A stretch of DNA of 7,998 nt from Granulosicoccaceae bacterium (GCA_023301405.1 JALZUX010000301.1:1-7998), one strand, 5' to 3'. Shown: positions 1-7,965, counted from the first letter of the stretch. The notes: generated by a model not told the origin, from the sequence alone. Made by a program: numbers and translations.

Positions 1-2426
1 AGGATTTACCGGTCGGGCAGTGGCAGCTAGATGCGAACGGGGATACTCAATCGCTTAGCAATATTAGCCTGAAAGGACAAACGCTTGATGGCACTGTAAC
101 CGCCACAGGAGATGCGCTTTGGAGTCCATCACCGCAATGGACTATTGATCTGTTGGCTGATCGAATTAATCCTGCGGTAGAGTGGCCTGGCGTTGACGGT
201 AGCATTAGTGCGGTACTGCGTAGCGTTGGGTCTGTTGACAGCAATGGTCCTAACGTGAATGTCCAGATAGTTGAGGTGTCTGGTGATTATCAGAAACAAC
301 CCCTAACAGGCGCTGGTGAAATTAATATTGTAGATGGTGTAGTAACTATTGATCAGCTAAATCTTCAGGCGGGTATTGCCTCTCTTGATGCCAATGGCAC
401 GCTTGGAGAAACCTTGGCGCTTGACTGGAAGCTTAATGCGCCGGCGTTAGACCAGATTCTGCCCGGCATGAAGGGTGATGTTGATATCAAGGGCAAAGTT
501 GCCGGCACCGCACAAACACCTTCGACTGACTTCACTATTGATGTGGAAAATTTTGTGGCTGAAGGCATCACTGTAAAAAGTATTAGCGGTGATGGTTCAG
601 TTGATCTCAGTGGTAATTTGCCATCAGAAGTCAAGCTTGATGTGCTTGAAATTAATATCGCTGGACAAGAGTGGGATCAATTGGAAATATCAGGCAGTGG
701 ATCGCCTGCAGAGCACAAGTTAGGTTTGACCCTGACCGGAGAGCTAGCGGAATTGACAACAGCAGTTAGCGGTGGTGTTGAGGGGCAGGCCTGGAAAGGA
801 ACTGTTGATAAAATAGATATCCTCAAGACCTTGGCAGGTGATTGGACGCTTGAAAAGCCAGTGCCCATCGATGCCAGTGCCGAATCGGTAGAGGCAGGGC
901 AGTTGTGTATGATCAGTGATCCATCTTCGGTGTGTGTGGATGGGCAATGGAGTGGTGCCAATGGCGTGCTTGCAGAGATTGAAGTTAAAGAATTAAACGG
1001 TACAAGGTTTGGTGATTTTCTGCCGGTGGATCTGGTGCTTGATGCCAATCTGAGCGGTACCGCTACCGTAAAAACTGATGCTTCCGGTCAACCGGATGTA
1101 GTGGCCGATTTTATTATTCCGGGGGGCAACATCAATTACCTTGATACCGGTGAACCGGTCAGTGACAAGCTTGGTGAAAGTCGATTTCAGTTTGAACTGC
1201 GCAACGACAACCTAAGCTCTAAGATTGATCTCGATCTTGGTCCTATCGGCACCGCTAATGTCGATACAGTAATTGGTGCGTTATCGACCACTAAAAATTT
1301 AAGCGGTACCGTTAAAACCGATATTGAAAATATGGCTGTGGTCAGTATGTTTGCCCCTGACCTGCAAGCGTTGGAGGGTAAATTCGATACAGACATGACG
1401 TTGAGCGGAACACTTGATCAGCCGCAGGTTGTCGGTGAAACCGGTCTTAATGGGTTGGTGACTGAAATTCCTGCAATCGCTTTGAAAGTGCTTGATGGCA
1501 CAATGAAAGCTGAAAGCGATGGCAAGGGCGGACTAAATATCACTGGCCAGGCAGTCTCAGGGGACGGGCGCATAGATATCACTGGCAAGGTGAATCCTTC
1601 AACCGGTGATCTGGAACTTGCGATCAAGGGCGAGCAATTCGAAGTAGCTAATACGGCAACTCAGCGCGCAGTGATCAGTCCTGATCTGAACGTAAAAATT
1701 AGCGGTGAGGATATAACCGTCACCGGTGATGTGCATATACCATCGGCCTTTATTCAGGCGGGCGGGGAAGATGCGCTGGTTAATGAATCCAGTGACGTCG
1801 TGATTGTAAACTCTGATGATGACGTTGTTAGCAATAAGCCGGAAAGTACCGTCACTCTTGATGTCAAAGTCACCCTGGGCGATGATATCCGCGTCAAGGC
1901 GGGCCCGTTTAACGGTGCCTTGGCAGGTGGACTGACCGTGCAGCAGCAGCCCGGTCGTGTAGCAACCGGTTCAGGTACTATCGAAGTGGTTAGTGGTGAT
2001 TTTCTGGTTTACGGACAAAAGCTGACCATGGAAACCGGACGTGTGTTGTTTGGGGGCGGGCCAATAGATAATCCAGGGCTTGATTTAGTTGTTGCACGTG
2101 ACGTCATTGCCTATGACGTAAAAGCTGGTGCTCAGATAACGGGTACCGCGCAAGCGCCTTTTCTGCGGTTGCAATCAGACCCGGCTAATACCGATGCAAA
2201 TACACTGTCGTTTATCTTGTTTGGCAGGCCAGTCGATAACGTTGGGGTTAGCTATACGTTGGGTAAGTTTATCACCCCTGACTTGTATGTCAGTTACGCC
2301 AGAGATCTGTTTGATAGAATAAGCACGTTTAATCTTCGCTATCGAATCTCTGACAAGCTAGCGTTGATCGGTACCAGTAATTCGGAGAATTCCGGGGCAG
2401 ATATCATCTATACCATAGAGCGTTAG
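1..2426 (+). CDS. tamB: TamB-like translocation and assembly module protein, C-terminal part (5' truncated by window)
   Basis: The frame is open from the window edge (first whole codon at base 3), so the true start lies upstream; about 807 codons remain of a family often near 1,200 residues or more. TamB (formerly DUF490) is anchored in the inner membrane, spans the periplasm as a long beta-rich groove, and works with TamA in outer-membrane protein or phospholipid delivery. The protein consists of repetitive short beta-strand-like segments ending in the conserved TamB C-terminal domain: FGGGPIDNP at 2049-2075, LQSDPAN at 2169-2189, LSFILFGRP at 2205-2231, and a beta-rich end DIIYTIER at 2400-2423. 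Two cysteines, at codons 906-908 and 933-935, are eight residues apart, as in many TamB proteins, and probably form a periplasmic disulfide. Tandem in-frame stops TAG TGA end the gene. A tamA gene upstream would be expected but is outside the window. Family assignment is firm; the exact cargo is unknown. Confidence 0.93.
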   Translation, partial: DLPVGQWQLDANGDTQSLSNISLKGQTLDGTVTATGDALWSPSPQWTIDLLADRINPAVEWPGVDGSISAVLRSVGSVDSNGPNVNVQIVEVSGDYQKQPLTGAGEINIVDGVVTIDQLNLQAGIASLDANGTLGETLALDWKLNAPALDQILPGMKGDVDIKGKVAGTAQTPSTDFTIDVENFVAEGITVKSISGDGSVDLSGNLPSEVKLDVLEINIAGQEWDQLEISGSGSPAEHKLGLTLTGELAELTTAVSGGVEGQAWKGTVDKIDILKTLAGDWTLEKPVPIDASAESVEAGQLCMISDPSSVCVDGQWSGANGVLAEIEVKELNGTRFGDFLPVDLVLDANLSGTATVKTDASGQPDVVADFIIPGGNINYLDTGEPVSDKLGESRFQFELRNDNLSSKIDLDLGPIGTANVDTVIGALSTTKNLSGTVKTDIENMAVVSMFAPDLQALEGKFDTDMTLSGTLDQPQVVGETGLNGLVTEIPAIALKVLDGTMKAESDGKGGLNITGQAVSGDGRIDITGKVNPSTGDLELAIKGEQFEVANTATQRAVISPDLNVKISGEDITVTGDVHIPSAFIQAGGEDALVNESSDVVIVNSDDDVVSNKPESTVTLDVKVTLGDDIRVKAGPFNGALAGGLTVQQQPGRVATGSGTIEVVSGDFLVYGQKLTMETGRVLFGGGPIDNPGLDLVVARDVIAYDVKAGAQITGTAQAPFLRLQSDPANTDANTLSFILFGRPVDNVGVSYTLGKFITPDLYVSYARDLFDRISTFNLRYRISDKLALIGTSNSENSGADIIYTIER

Positions 2427-2555
2427 TGATATAGGTATCCCTGATGTGGGGGAATAAAGTTTTAAATTCGACTAGCACTTGTCTATCAACGATGTATATA
2501 CTGCAATCAAGGTCGATTTTTAGTAATGCTGTTTGCGTGGTCACACTTGATTCCG

Positions 2556-2619
2556 CAGTCGGCACCTGAGTCAGGGTACTCTCGCTGACTGAAAAAATTC
2601 AAGCGGGCTTTTTACAGTC
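2556..2619 (+). promoter_or_regulatory. Competing stem-loops in the pntA leader (possible attenuator or regulator site)
   Basis: Arm AGTCAG (2569-2574) is perfectly complementary to CTGACT (2585-2590) with a 10-base loop. The same right arm, read as GACTGAAAAA (2587-2596), can instead pair with TTTTT-A-CAGTC (2609-2619), giving a ten-pair stem with one bulged A. A further CAGTC at 2556-2560 could also pair with GACTG at 2587-2591. The two main folds cannot form together, a geometry seen in attenuators. Function is inferred only; the motifs are short and the A/T pairs weak. The same repeats could instead be DNA sites for a dimeric regulator. Confidence 0.3.
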
Positions 2620-2623
2620 TCCG

Positions 2624-2641
2624 TCATAAAGTTTTTTATGA
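2624..2641 (+). promoter_or_regulatory. AT-rich hairpin over the pntA translation start region
   Basis: TCATAAA (2624-2630) is perfectly complementary to TTTATGA (2635-2641) with a four-base GTTT loop. It ends nine bases before the pntA ATG. The only Shine-Dalgarno-like bases, GAG at 2640-2642, overlap the right arm, so a folded message would partly hide an already weak ribosome site. The pairing is directly visible; a regulatory effect is inference. Confidence 0.35.
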
Positions 2642-2650
2642 GAATTAATC

Positions 2651-4204
2651 ATGCATATTTGTATACCTAAAGAGGTCTATACGGGAGAATGCCGGGTCGC
2701 GCTTACCCCTGAAACAGCTGGTCATATTCAAAAGCTGGGTCACACAATAAACATTGAAGCCGGCGCGGGTGAAGCGGCAAACTACAGTGATCAGTCTTAC
2801 CGTGATGCAGGCGTCAGTGTCACTGACGATACACAAGCACTGTGGTCTAGCGCCGATGTAGTAATGAAAGTGCGGGCTCCCGGCGCGCATCCGCAGTTGG
2901 GTGATGAAATAGCACTGCTTAAAAATGACAGCATACTAATCAGTTTTATCTGGCCTGCACAAAATGAAGCACTACTGAAACAACTGGCTGAAAAAGGGAT
3001 CACCGTGCTGGCGGTTGATTCGGTGCCGCGAATATCGCGGGCACAAAAACTAGATGCGTTAAGCTCGATGGCCAATATTGCCGGTTATCGTGCGGTGGTT
3101 GAAGCGGCTAATCACTTTGGACGTTTTTTTACCGGGCAAGTGACTGCGGCGGGTAAAGTGCCACCCGCTAAAGTAATGGTGATTGGCGCGGGTGTCGCCG
3201 GTTTAGCAGCCATTGGCGCGGCACGTGGCATGGGCGCTATTGTGCGAGCTTTTGATACTCGCCCCGAAGTAAAAGAACAAGTAGAAAGCATGGGTGCAGA
3301 CTTCCTTGAACTTGAGTTCGAAGAAGACGCCAGTGGTGAGGGCGGTTATGCCAAGACCATGAGTAAAGAGTTTATCGAGGCTGAAATGGCGTTGTTTGCT
3401 GAACAAGCTAAAGAAGTTGATATCATTATAACAACGGCATTGATTCCCGGACGCCCGGCACCTGAGCTTATCAAAACTTACATGGTTGAATCCATGAAGC
3501 CAGGCAGTGTGATTGTTGATCTTGCAGCCGAGCAGGGCGGTAACTGTAAGCTGACTCGTGCCAATGAAGTGGTAAAGCACGGCGGTGTGACGCTGATTGG
3601 TTATACTGATCTACCTAGCCGAATGGCGGCGCAGTCAAGTCAGCTATACGGCACAAATTTACGTCACTTGTTAACTGATTTAACGCCAGATAAAGACGGC
3701 GTCATTAACGTTAATATGGACGACGAAGTAATTCGTGGCACCACCGTGGTAAAAAGTGGCGAAGTCAGTTGGCCACCACCAGCGCCTAAGCTTAGTGCGG
3801 CACCCAAGCCTGTGGCGGCTGTAGCTGTGGCGCAAGCGCCCGCAGAACTTACTACGTTTGAAAAACTGCGTGGTACTGTCATTACGGCGGTGGTGGCAAT
3901 AGCAGCGATTTTTGCGGTGGGGTCTGTTGCGCCTCCGGCTTTCATGAGCCACTTTACGGTTTTTGCTTTAGCTTGTTTCGTTGGCTATCAAGTGATTTGG
4001 AATGTATCCCCATCGCTGCATACACCATTAATGAGTGTGACTAACGCGATCAGTGGAATCATTGTTGTTGGTGCGTTATTACAAATTTCTTCGCCATCCG
4101 GGTTAGTCGTTTTTCTTGCAGCTATTGCAGTGCTGATCGCTTCCATTAATATTTTTGGTGGATTCCTTGTCACTCAGCGCATGCTGAAGATGTTCAGAAG
4201 ATAG
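2651..4204 (+). CDS. pntA: NAD(P)+ transhydrogenase (Re/Si-specific) alpha subunit PntA
   Basis: Alpha subunit of the inner-membrane proton-translocating transhydrogenase, which transfers hydride from NADH to NADP+ driven by proton re-entry. The 517 residues match the E. coli-type layout (about 510). Cytosolic NAD(H)-binding domain I covers roughly residues 1-375. It contains the RQD loop residues R127, Q132, D135 and S138, the Rossmann motif G179-A-G-V-A-G184, D202 after the second strand, and a mobile loop with Y233. An Ala/Pro-rich linker (about 374-400) leads to four membrane segments near 407-425, 432-452, 459-479 and 484-505. The end, [10 protein letters not shown], is the family's typical terminus. 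ATG 2651 is chosen because the protein then starts directly with the conserved xIxxPKE strand; the Shine-Dalgarno is weak. pntB follows after 12 bases, so the two form an operon. No key residue is missing. Identification is essentially certain. Confidence 0.98.
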   Translation: MHICIPKEVYTGECRVALTPETAGHIQKLGHTINIEAGAGEAANYSDQSYRDAGVSVTDDTQALWSSADVVMKVRAPGAHPQLGDEIALLKNDSILISFIWPAQNEALLKQLAEKGITVLAVDSVPRISRAQKLDALSSMANIAGYRAVVEAANHFGRFFTGQVTAAGKVPPAKVMVIGAGVAGLAAIGAARGMGAIVRAFDTRPEVKEQVESMGADFLELEFEEDASGEGGYAKTMSKEFIEAEMALFAEQAKEVDIIITTALIPGRPAPELIKTYMVESMKPGSVIVDLAAEQGGNCKLTRANEVVKHGGVTLIGYTDLPSRMAAQSSQLYGTNLRHLLTDLTPDKDGVINVNMDDEVIRGTTVVKSGEVSWPPPAPKLSAAPKPVAAVAVAQAPAELTTFEKLRGTVITAVVAIAAIFAVGSVAPPAFMSHFTVFALACFVGYQVIWNVSPSLHTPLMSVTNAISGIIVVGALLQISSPSGLVVFLAAIAVLIASINIFGGFLVTQRMLKMFRR

Positions 4205-4208
4205 GGAG
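4203..4208 (+). promoter_or_regulatory. Ribosome-binding site of pntB, overlapping the pntA stop
   Basis: AGGGAG begins within the pntA TAG stop codon (4202-4204) and lies eight bases before the pntB ATG at 4217. This good spacing fixes the pntB start and suggests that translation of the two subunits is coupled. Confidence 0.75.
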
Positions 4209-4216
4209 CAGCAAAC

Positions 4217-5614
4217 ATGAATTCAGGAATGGTTAGCGCCGCCTATATTATTGCGGCCATTTTGTTTATTTTGAGTCTTGCTGGTTTAAGTAATCAGGAA
4301 ACTGCGCGCCGTGGTAACTGGTTTGGAATCGCAGGAATGGTAATCGCCATACTGGCCACTGTCTTTAGCGGCAATGTGGATAACTATGGTCTGTTGATCA
4401 TTATGGTTGCAGTGGGTGGTGCTATCGGTGCCTTTCTGGCGATGCGCGTGCAAATGACACAGATGCCTGAACTTGTGGGGATATTGCACAGCTTTGTTGG
4501 TTTGGCTGCGGTGTTGGTAGGGTTTGCAAGTTACTTTGATCCGGATACGCACTATACCGGTTCAGAGCTCACTATTCATAACGTTGAAATCTATCTGGGA
4601 ATTCTGATTGGTGCAGTGACCTTTACCGGATCAGTGGTGGCGTTTGGGAAGCTCAACGGCAAAATTAGCAGCAAGCCTGTAATGCTGCCGTACCGGCATT
4701 TACTGAACCTGGGCATTGGTGTGCTTTGTCTGGCGTTGTTGTTCCTATTTCTTGCTGCTGGCGGTAAGGGCTTTGGAGCAATGGTGCTGGTGGTGATGAC
4801 TATTCTGGCGTTTGTTTTTGGCATTCATATGGTGATGGCTATTGGTGGTGCCGATATGCCGGTGGTGATCTCCATGCTAAACAGCTATTCGGGATGGGCT
4901 GCGGCGGCCACTGGTTTTATGTTGTCTAATGATCTGTTGATCATTGTTGGTGCATTGGTGGGTAGCAGCGGTGCCATACTTAGCTACATCATGTGTCGAG
5001 CAATGAATCGGCAGTTTTTAAGTGTGATCATGGGCGGTTTTGGTGCGGCCCCTGCGGCGGCAATAGACGACGACGGCGAGCCGCAAGGTGAGGCCAATCC
5101 CATTTCTGCCGATGAAGTCGCGCAGTTGCTGGTTGATTCTCAAGAAGTGGTGATTGTACCAGGCTATGGAATGGCGGTGGCGCACGCTCAGCATCCGGTA
5201 TCTGAACTTACTAAAGCACTAAAAGAAAAAGGCGTTAATGTGCAATTCGCCATTCATCCTGTGGCGGGACGAATGCCCGGTCATATGAATGTGCTGCTCG
5301 CGGAAGCCAATGTGCCCTATGATCTGGTGCTTGAAATGGACGAAATCAACGATGATCTACCCGAGGTTGATGTAGTAATTGTGATTGGTGCCAACGATAT
5401 AGTGAACCCATCGGCTATGGATAACCCGAATAGCCCCATCGCCGGTATGCCTGTGCTTGAGGTGTGGAACGCTAAATCGGTGATCGTTTCCAAGCGAAGT
5501 ATGGCTACCGGGTATGCAGGTGTCGAAAATCCGCTATTCTTTAAAGAAAATACGCGTATGCTGTTTGGCGATGCAAAGGATAGCGTTGAGGCTATTCGCC
5601 AGGCCATTCGTTAA
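4217..5614 (+). CDS. pntB: NAD(P)+ transhydrogenase (Re/Si-specific) beta subunit PntB
   Basis: Beta subunit of the transhydrogenase; it supplies most of the proton channel and the NADP(H)-binding domain III. At 465 residues it matches the E. coli protein (462). About nine hydrophobic helices lie between residues 4 and 260. Residues known from E. coli to matter in proton translocation are present at the same numbers: H91 (in ILHSF), D213 (in GADMP) and N222 (in MLNSYSG). After an Asp/Glu-rich linker (about 284-294), domain III runs from about 296 to the end. It has the nucleotide loop PGYGMAVA (315-322), [12 protein letters not shown] (347-358), GAND (391-394), and K426-R427 in the loop that contacts the 2'-phosphate of NADP(H). 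A good Shine-Dalgarno overlaps the pntA stop. The subunit acts with PntA as an alpha2-beta2 complex in the inner membrane. No truncation or lost motif is seen. Confidence 0.98.
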   Translation: MNSGMVSAAYIIAAILFILSLAGLSNQETARRGNWFGIAGMVIAILATVFSGNVDNYGLLIIMVAVGGAIGAFLAMRVQMTQMPELVGILHSFVGLAAVLVGFASYFDPDTHYTGSELTIHNVEIYLGILIGAVTFTGSVVAFGKLNGKISSKPVMLPYRHLLNLGIGVLCLALLFLFLAAGGKGFGAMVLVVMTILAFVFGIHMVMAIGGADMPVVISMLNSYSGWAAAATGFMLSNDLLIIVGALVGSSGAILSYIMCRAMNRQFLSVIMGGFGAAPAAAIDDDGEPQGEANPISADEVAQLLVDSQEVVIVPGYGMAVAHAQHPVSELTKALKEKGVNVQFAIHPVAGRMPGHMNVLLAEANVPYDLVLEMDEINDDLPEVDVVIVIGANDIVNPSAMDNPNSPIAGMPVLEVWNAKSVIVSKRSMATGYAGVENPLFFKENTRMLFGDAKDSVEAIRQAIR

Positions 5615-5615
5615 C

Positions 5616-5643
5616 TTGTCATTGTAGTGCCTTGGGAATTAAT
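5616..5643 (+). promoter_or_regulatory. Candidate sigma70 promoter for the DUF2147 gene
   Basis: TTGTCA at 5616-5621 matches the -35 consensus at five of six bases. ATTAAT at 5638-5643, 16 bases on, matches the -10 consensus at four of six but lacks the important second-position A. A start near 5650 would leave a short leader containing the Shine-Dalgarno at 5670-5674. No terminator is visible after pntB, so co-transcription with pntAB is an alternative. Confidence 0.35.
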
Positions 5644-5683
5644 GTGTTTGTTCCAGTAACAAGAAACTCGGAAGTATTGATCG

Positions 5684-6094
5684 ATGAATAGGTTTTTTAA
5701 ACAGTCGTTAAAAGTGTTTTTGGCGTGTGGTGTGCTGTTAATTGCGCTCAGCTCTGTGGTCCACGCTGAAGGTGAGCTAACCGGCCTTTGGAATACTGAG
5801 AAATCTGAAAAGGGCGCATGGCTGACTGTGGATATACAGCCGTGCGGTGATAAATTGTGCGGCACAATTGTCGAAGCACATGAAGCAAAAGATAATTCAA
5901 TAGTCGGCACGGAAATGATCAAAGGAATGAAAAAGAAAAGCGATATCGCTTATTCTAAAGGTAAAATTTACGCCCCTGACACCATGAAATGGTACAACTC
6001 AAAAATGAAGCTCAACGATGGTGATCTTAAGGTTTCCGGTTGTGTATTTGGCGGTATTATTTGCCGATCGCAAACATGGACACGGGCTAATTAG
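5684..6094 (+). CDS. Secreted DUF2147 family protein
   Basis: A 136-residue protein of unknown biochemical role. Residues 1-28 form a Sec signal peptide: basic start with R3, K6 and K10, hydrophobic core about 11-24, and likely cleavage after V-H-A28, so the mature protein is probably periplasmic. The mature part fits DUF2147, a small beta-rich domain: GLWNTEK near its start (34-40), CGDKLCG (54-60), the KIYAPDT segment (94-100), and the C-terminal block GCVFGGIICRSQTWTR (119-134). Four mature cysteines (C54, C59, C120, C127) suggest two disulfides. C15 in the signal region is not in a good lipobox (F-L-A-C after only a short hydrophobic run), so a lipoprotein is unlikely. GGAAG at 5670-5674 lies nine bases before the ATG and supports this start. 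The gene lies 69 bases after pntB; a link to transhydrogenase is not shown. Family call is confident, function open. Confidence 0.85.
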   Translation: MNRFFKQSLKVFLACGVLLIALSSVVHAEGELTGLWNTEKSEKGAWLTVDIQPCGDKLCGTIVEAHEAKDNSIVGTEMIKGMKKKSDIAYSKGKIYAPDTMKWYNSKMKLNDGDLKVSGCVFGGIICRSQTWTRAN

Positions 6095-6340
6095 TACTTG
6101 GGTAAAAACAAGCGCTACGCGGTAGTCTTTTGCACGCAATTATTTGCTGACTACCTGCATTTATGAGTAGCCTGTTTATAGTAAGTAATGGGTTCACGTG
6201 TGGTAGGTGAAATGTCACGCACTTGAGACAACCTTGCTACACGCTCTTTATGGACAAGCACTAATGTGTGGTCCTTCAATAAACTACGCGCTTTTGTTCA
6301 TCGTTAAATTAAAAAACTAAAAAATCTAGCTAGGAAAAAC
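6095..6340 (+). other. Intergenic region between the DUF2147 gene and the GGT-family gene
   Basis: A 246-base gap with no convincing ORF or RNA gene. Promoter-like pieces are weak. TATAGT at 6177-6182 matches the -10 consensus at five of six bases but has no -35 box. TTGAGA at 6223-6228 matches the -35 consensus at five of six, but the best -10 near 6247-6252 (TTTATG) matches only three. An imperfect hairpin (GGAC 6252-6255 with GTCC 6271-6274) and a longer inverted repeat at 6121-6155 are also present. The last 40 bases before the GGT-family ATG are A-rich, and AGGA at 6332-6335 is its ribosome site. Confidence 0.5.
6121..6155. repeat. Seven-base inverted repeat downstream of the DUF2147 gene
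   Basis: GGTAGTC (6121-6127) is perfectly complementary to GACTACC (6149-6155), with a 21-base interior. A nested GCAA/TTGC stem (6136-6139 with 6144-6147) could form inside it. There is no T-run after the right arm, so it does not look like a normal intrinsic terminator. It could be a weak transcript-end structure or a protein-binding site. Confidence 0.4.
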
Positions 6341-7936
6341 ATGCGGAATCTGGAAGCACCGGGGCGTTCACCCGTTCATTCACCTAACGGGATGGCGGCA
6401 ACGTCGCATCCTCTTTCCAGCCAGGTGGCCATTGATATTTTGAAGCAAGGCGGCAATGCGCTTGACGCCGCGATTGCTGCCTGCGCGGTGCAGTGTGTTG
6501 TAGAGCCCCATTCCACTGGTATCGGTGGTGATTGCTTTTGCTTGTATGCCCCAAACGGCACGTCCAATATTATTGCCTACAACGGCTCTGGTCAGACACC
6601 GGCGGCCGCTTCTGTTGAGTGGTATCAGCAGCAAGGGATCACTGAAATTGAACGCCAATCACCGCATTCAGTGACTGTGCCCGGTGCGATAAACGCATGG
6701 GCGCAGCTGATGGACGATCATGGTGTGTTGACTCTGGCTGAGGTATTGGCGCCTGCGATTGCGTTTGCCCGCGACGGTTACCCGATTTCTTCACGTGTAA
6801 GTGTTGATTTTAAATCGCAATTAGCATTGCTGAAAAACGACAAAAATGCCGCGGCGGTATTTTTAAAAGACGGTAAAACACCAGCCGTTGGTACCATGCA
6901 TCGCCAGCCGGCGTTGGCAGCTACATTAAGTGCCATTGCGGAAAACGGTCGTGATGCCTTTTATCATGGGGAAATAGCCAGTGATATGGTCGACTACCTG
7001 CAAGAGTTGGGCGGATTGCATACCCTTGATGATTTTGCTGCTGTTACCGGTGAATATGTTGACCCTATAAAAACCAGTTTTCGTGAATACGATGTTTACC
7101 AGGTACCGCCCAACGGTCAAGGTATTATCGCGTTGCAGCTACTAAACATTGTTGGTGAGTTTGATGCAAAAGAAGGTGAAGCACTTTCCGCCGAGCGATT
7201 GCATCTTGAGATCGAAGCCGGTCGTATGGCCTATCAGGACCGGAATCTGTATGTCGGTGATCAAAGCAAGGGCTGGGTACCTGTTGATTGGATCTTGTCT
7301 GCAGAACATGCTGATGAAATGCGTGCTGCCATTGATCCTGCCAAAAGCATGGAGAAGCTACCAGTGTTTAGCGCGCCAAAACAACAGAGCACTGTGTGTT
7401 TGAGTGTTGTTGATAAAGATCGCAATACTTGTAGTTTTATTAATTCAATTTTTCATTCTTTTGGCAGTGTGCAAATGGCACCGAAATCCGGTGTGATGTT
7501 GCACAATCGGGCTGAGTCATTTGTGGTTGATCCGGGTCACCCGAATTGCATTGGCCCGGGTAAGCGTCCTATGCATACCATTATTCCCGGTATGGTCACC
7601 AAGGGTGATCGTGCGGTGATGCCTTTCGGTGTCATGGGGGGGCATTATCAGGCCTATGGGCATATGCAGTTTCTAAGTCGCTTTTTTGATTATGGCATGG
7701 ACATTCAGGAAGCTCAGGACGCACCAAGGTTATTTCCTGTGCCGGGTAGCGATGAAGTGGAAGTTGAAGCAACTCTTGATAGTGATACGGTAGCGGCGTT
7801 GCGTGCCAAGGGGCACAATGTGGTTCATCCGGAAAAACCAATTGGTGGTTCGCAGGCGATTTGGATTGATTGGGACGAAGGGGTTTTGACCGGGGGGTCT
7901 GATCCTCGTAAGGATGGGTGTGCTATTGGGTATTAA
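6341..7936 (+). CDS. Gamma-glutamyltransferase-family Ntn-hydrolase, substrate unknown
   Basis: A 531-residue member of the GGT family, enzymes made as a precursor that cuts itself before a threonine, which becomes the nucleophile of the small subunit. The N-terminal family block includes GGNALDAAIAA (37-47) and EPHSTGIGGD (55-64). The small subunit should start at T351 (QQS-T-VCLSVVD), followed by FGS (374-376), GKRP (407-410), oxyanion-type G433-G434, and GGSDPRKDG near the end. No signal peptide is seen, unlike periplasmic E. coli Ggt, so it is probably cytosolic. By eye alignment, residues that hold the gamma-glutamyl group in E. coli Ggt are changed: R114 to N81, N411 to F371, D433 to S393, S462-S463 to H412-T413. 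It is therefore more likely an acylase or amidohydrolase of the broad family (oxamate amidohydrolase-like or cephalosporin-acylase-like are possibilities) than a true glutathione hydrolase. AGGA at 6332-6335, five bases before the ATG, supports the start. Family is certain; reaction is not. Confidence 0.93.
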   Translation: MRNLEAPGRSPVHSPNGMAATSHPLSSQVAIDILKQGGNALDAAIAACAVQCVVEPHSTGIGGDCFCLYAPNGTSNIIAYNGSGQTPAAASVEWYQQQGITEIERQSPHSVTVPGAINAWAQLMDDHGVLTLAEVLAPAIAFARDGYPISSRVSVDFKSQLALLKNDKNAAAVFLKDGKTPAVGTMHRQPALAATLSAIAENGRDAFYHGEIASDMVDYLQELGGLHTLDDFAAVTGEYVDPIKTSFREYDVYQVPPNGQGIIALQLLNIVGEFDAKEGEALSAERLHLEIEAGRMAYQDRNLYVGDQSKGWVPVDWILSAEHADEMRAAIDPAKSMEKLPVFSAPKQQSTVCLSVVDKDRNTCSFINSIFHSFGSVQMAPKSGVMLHNRAESFVVDPGHPNCIGPGKRPMHTIIPGMVTKGDRAVMPFGVMGGHYQAYGHMQFLSRFFDYGMDIQEAQDAPRLFPVPGSDEVEVEATLDSDTVAALRAKGHNVVHPEKPIGGSQAIWIDWDEGVLTGGSDPRKDGCAIGY

Positions 7937-7965
7937 GGTTTAAGGGGTTTTGCTGCTTTGGGGTT

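Larger units (their letters stand above)
2427..2650 (+). promoter_or_regulatory. tamB-pntA intergenic leader with inverted repeats and a weak -10-like box
   Basis: This 224-base gap should hold the pntAB promoter, since no large gene fits. The best -10-like box is TATACT at 2497-2502 (five of six consensus bases), but no good -35 box lies 16-18 bases upstream, so promoter placement is uncertain. Several short complementary segments built on CAGTC/GACTG follow, then an AT-rich hairpin just before pntA; these are listed separately. I see no clear intrinsic terminator for tamB, so read-through from tamB is possible. A 20-codon ORF (ATG 2526, stop TGA 2586-2588) is present but has no well-spaced Shine-Dalgarno and is not called as a gene. 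Confidence 0.4.

Noticed and set aside
153..155. A TTG at 153 as the start of the first gene
   Set aside because: The same frame is open without a stop back to base 3, and TamB proteins are much longer; the true start is upstream of the window.
2436..2456. A TATCCC/GGGAATA hairpin just after tamB as an intrinsic terminator
   Set aside because: The stem has only six pairs and a bulge, with an eight-base loop, and only four T bases follow a few bases later; too weak to call.
2601..2613. AAGCGGGCTTTTT in the pntA leader as a terminator
   Set aside because: The T-run looks terminator-like, but AAGC/GCTT would leave only a two-base loop; no GC-rich stem precedes it.
3203..3580. A 125-codon minus-strand frame inside pntA
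   Set aside because: It lies fully within strongly conserved pntA coding sequence, has no recognisable domain, and is best explained as a shadow frame. The same applies to the other minus-strand frames across tamB, pntA, pntB and the GGT-family gene.
5684..5767. A lipoprotein signal with C15 as the lipidated cysteine in the DUF2147 protein
   Set aside because: The residue at -3 is Phe and the hydrophobic stretch before Cys is only about four residues; V-H-A28 is a better ordinary cleavage site.
7149..7403. An 84-codon plus-strand frame inside the GGT-family gene
   Set aside because: It overlaps the enzyme in another frame across its conserved middle region and resembles no known protein.
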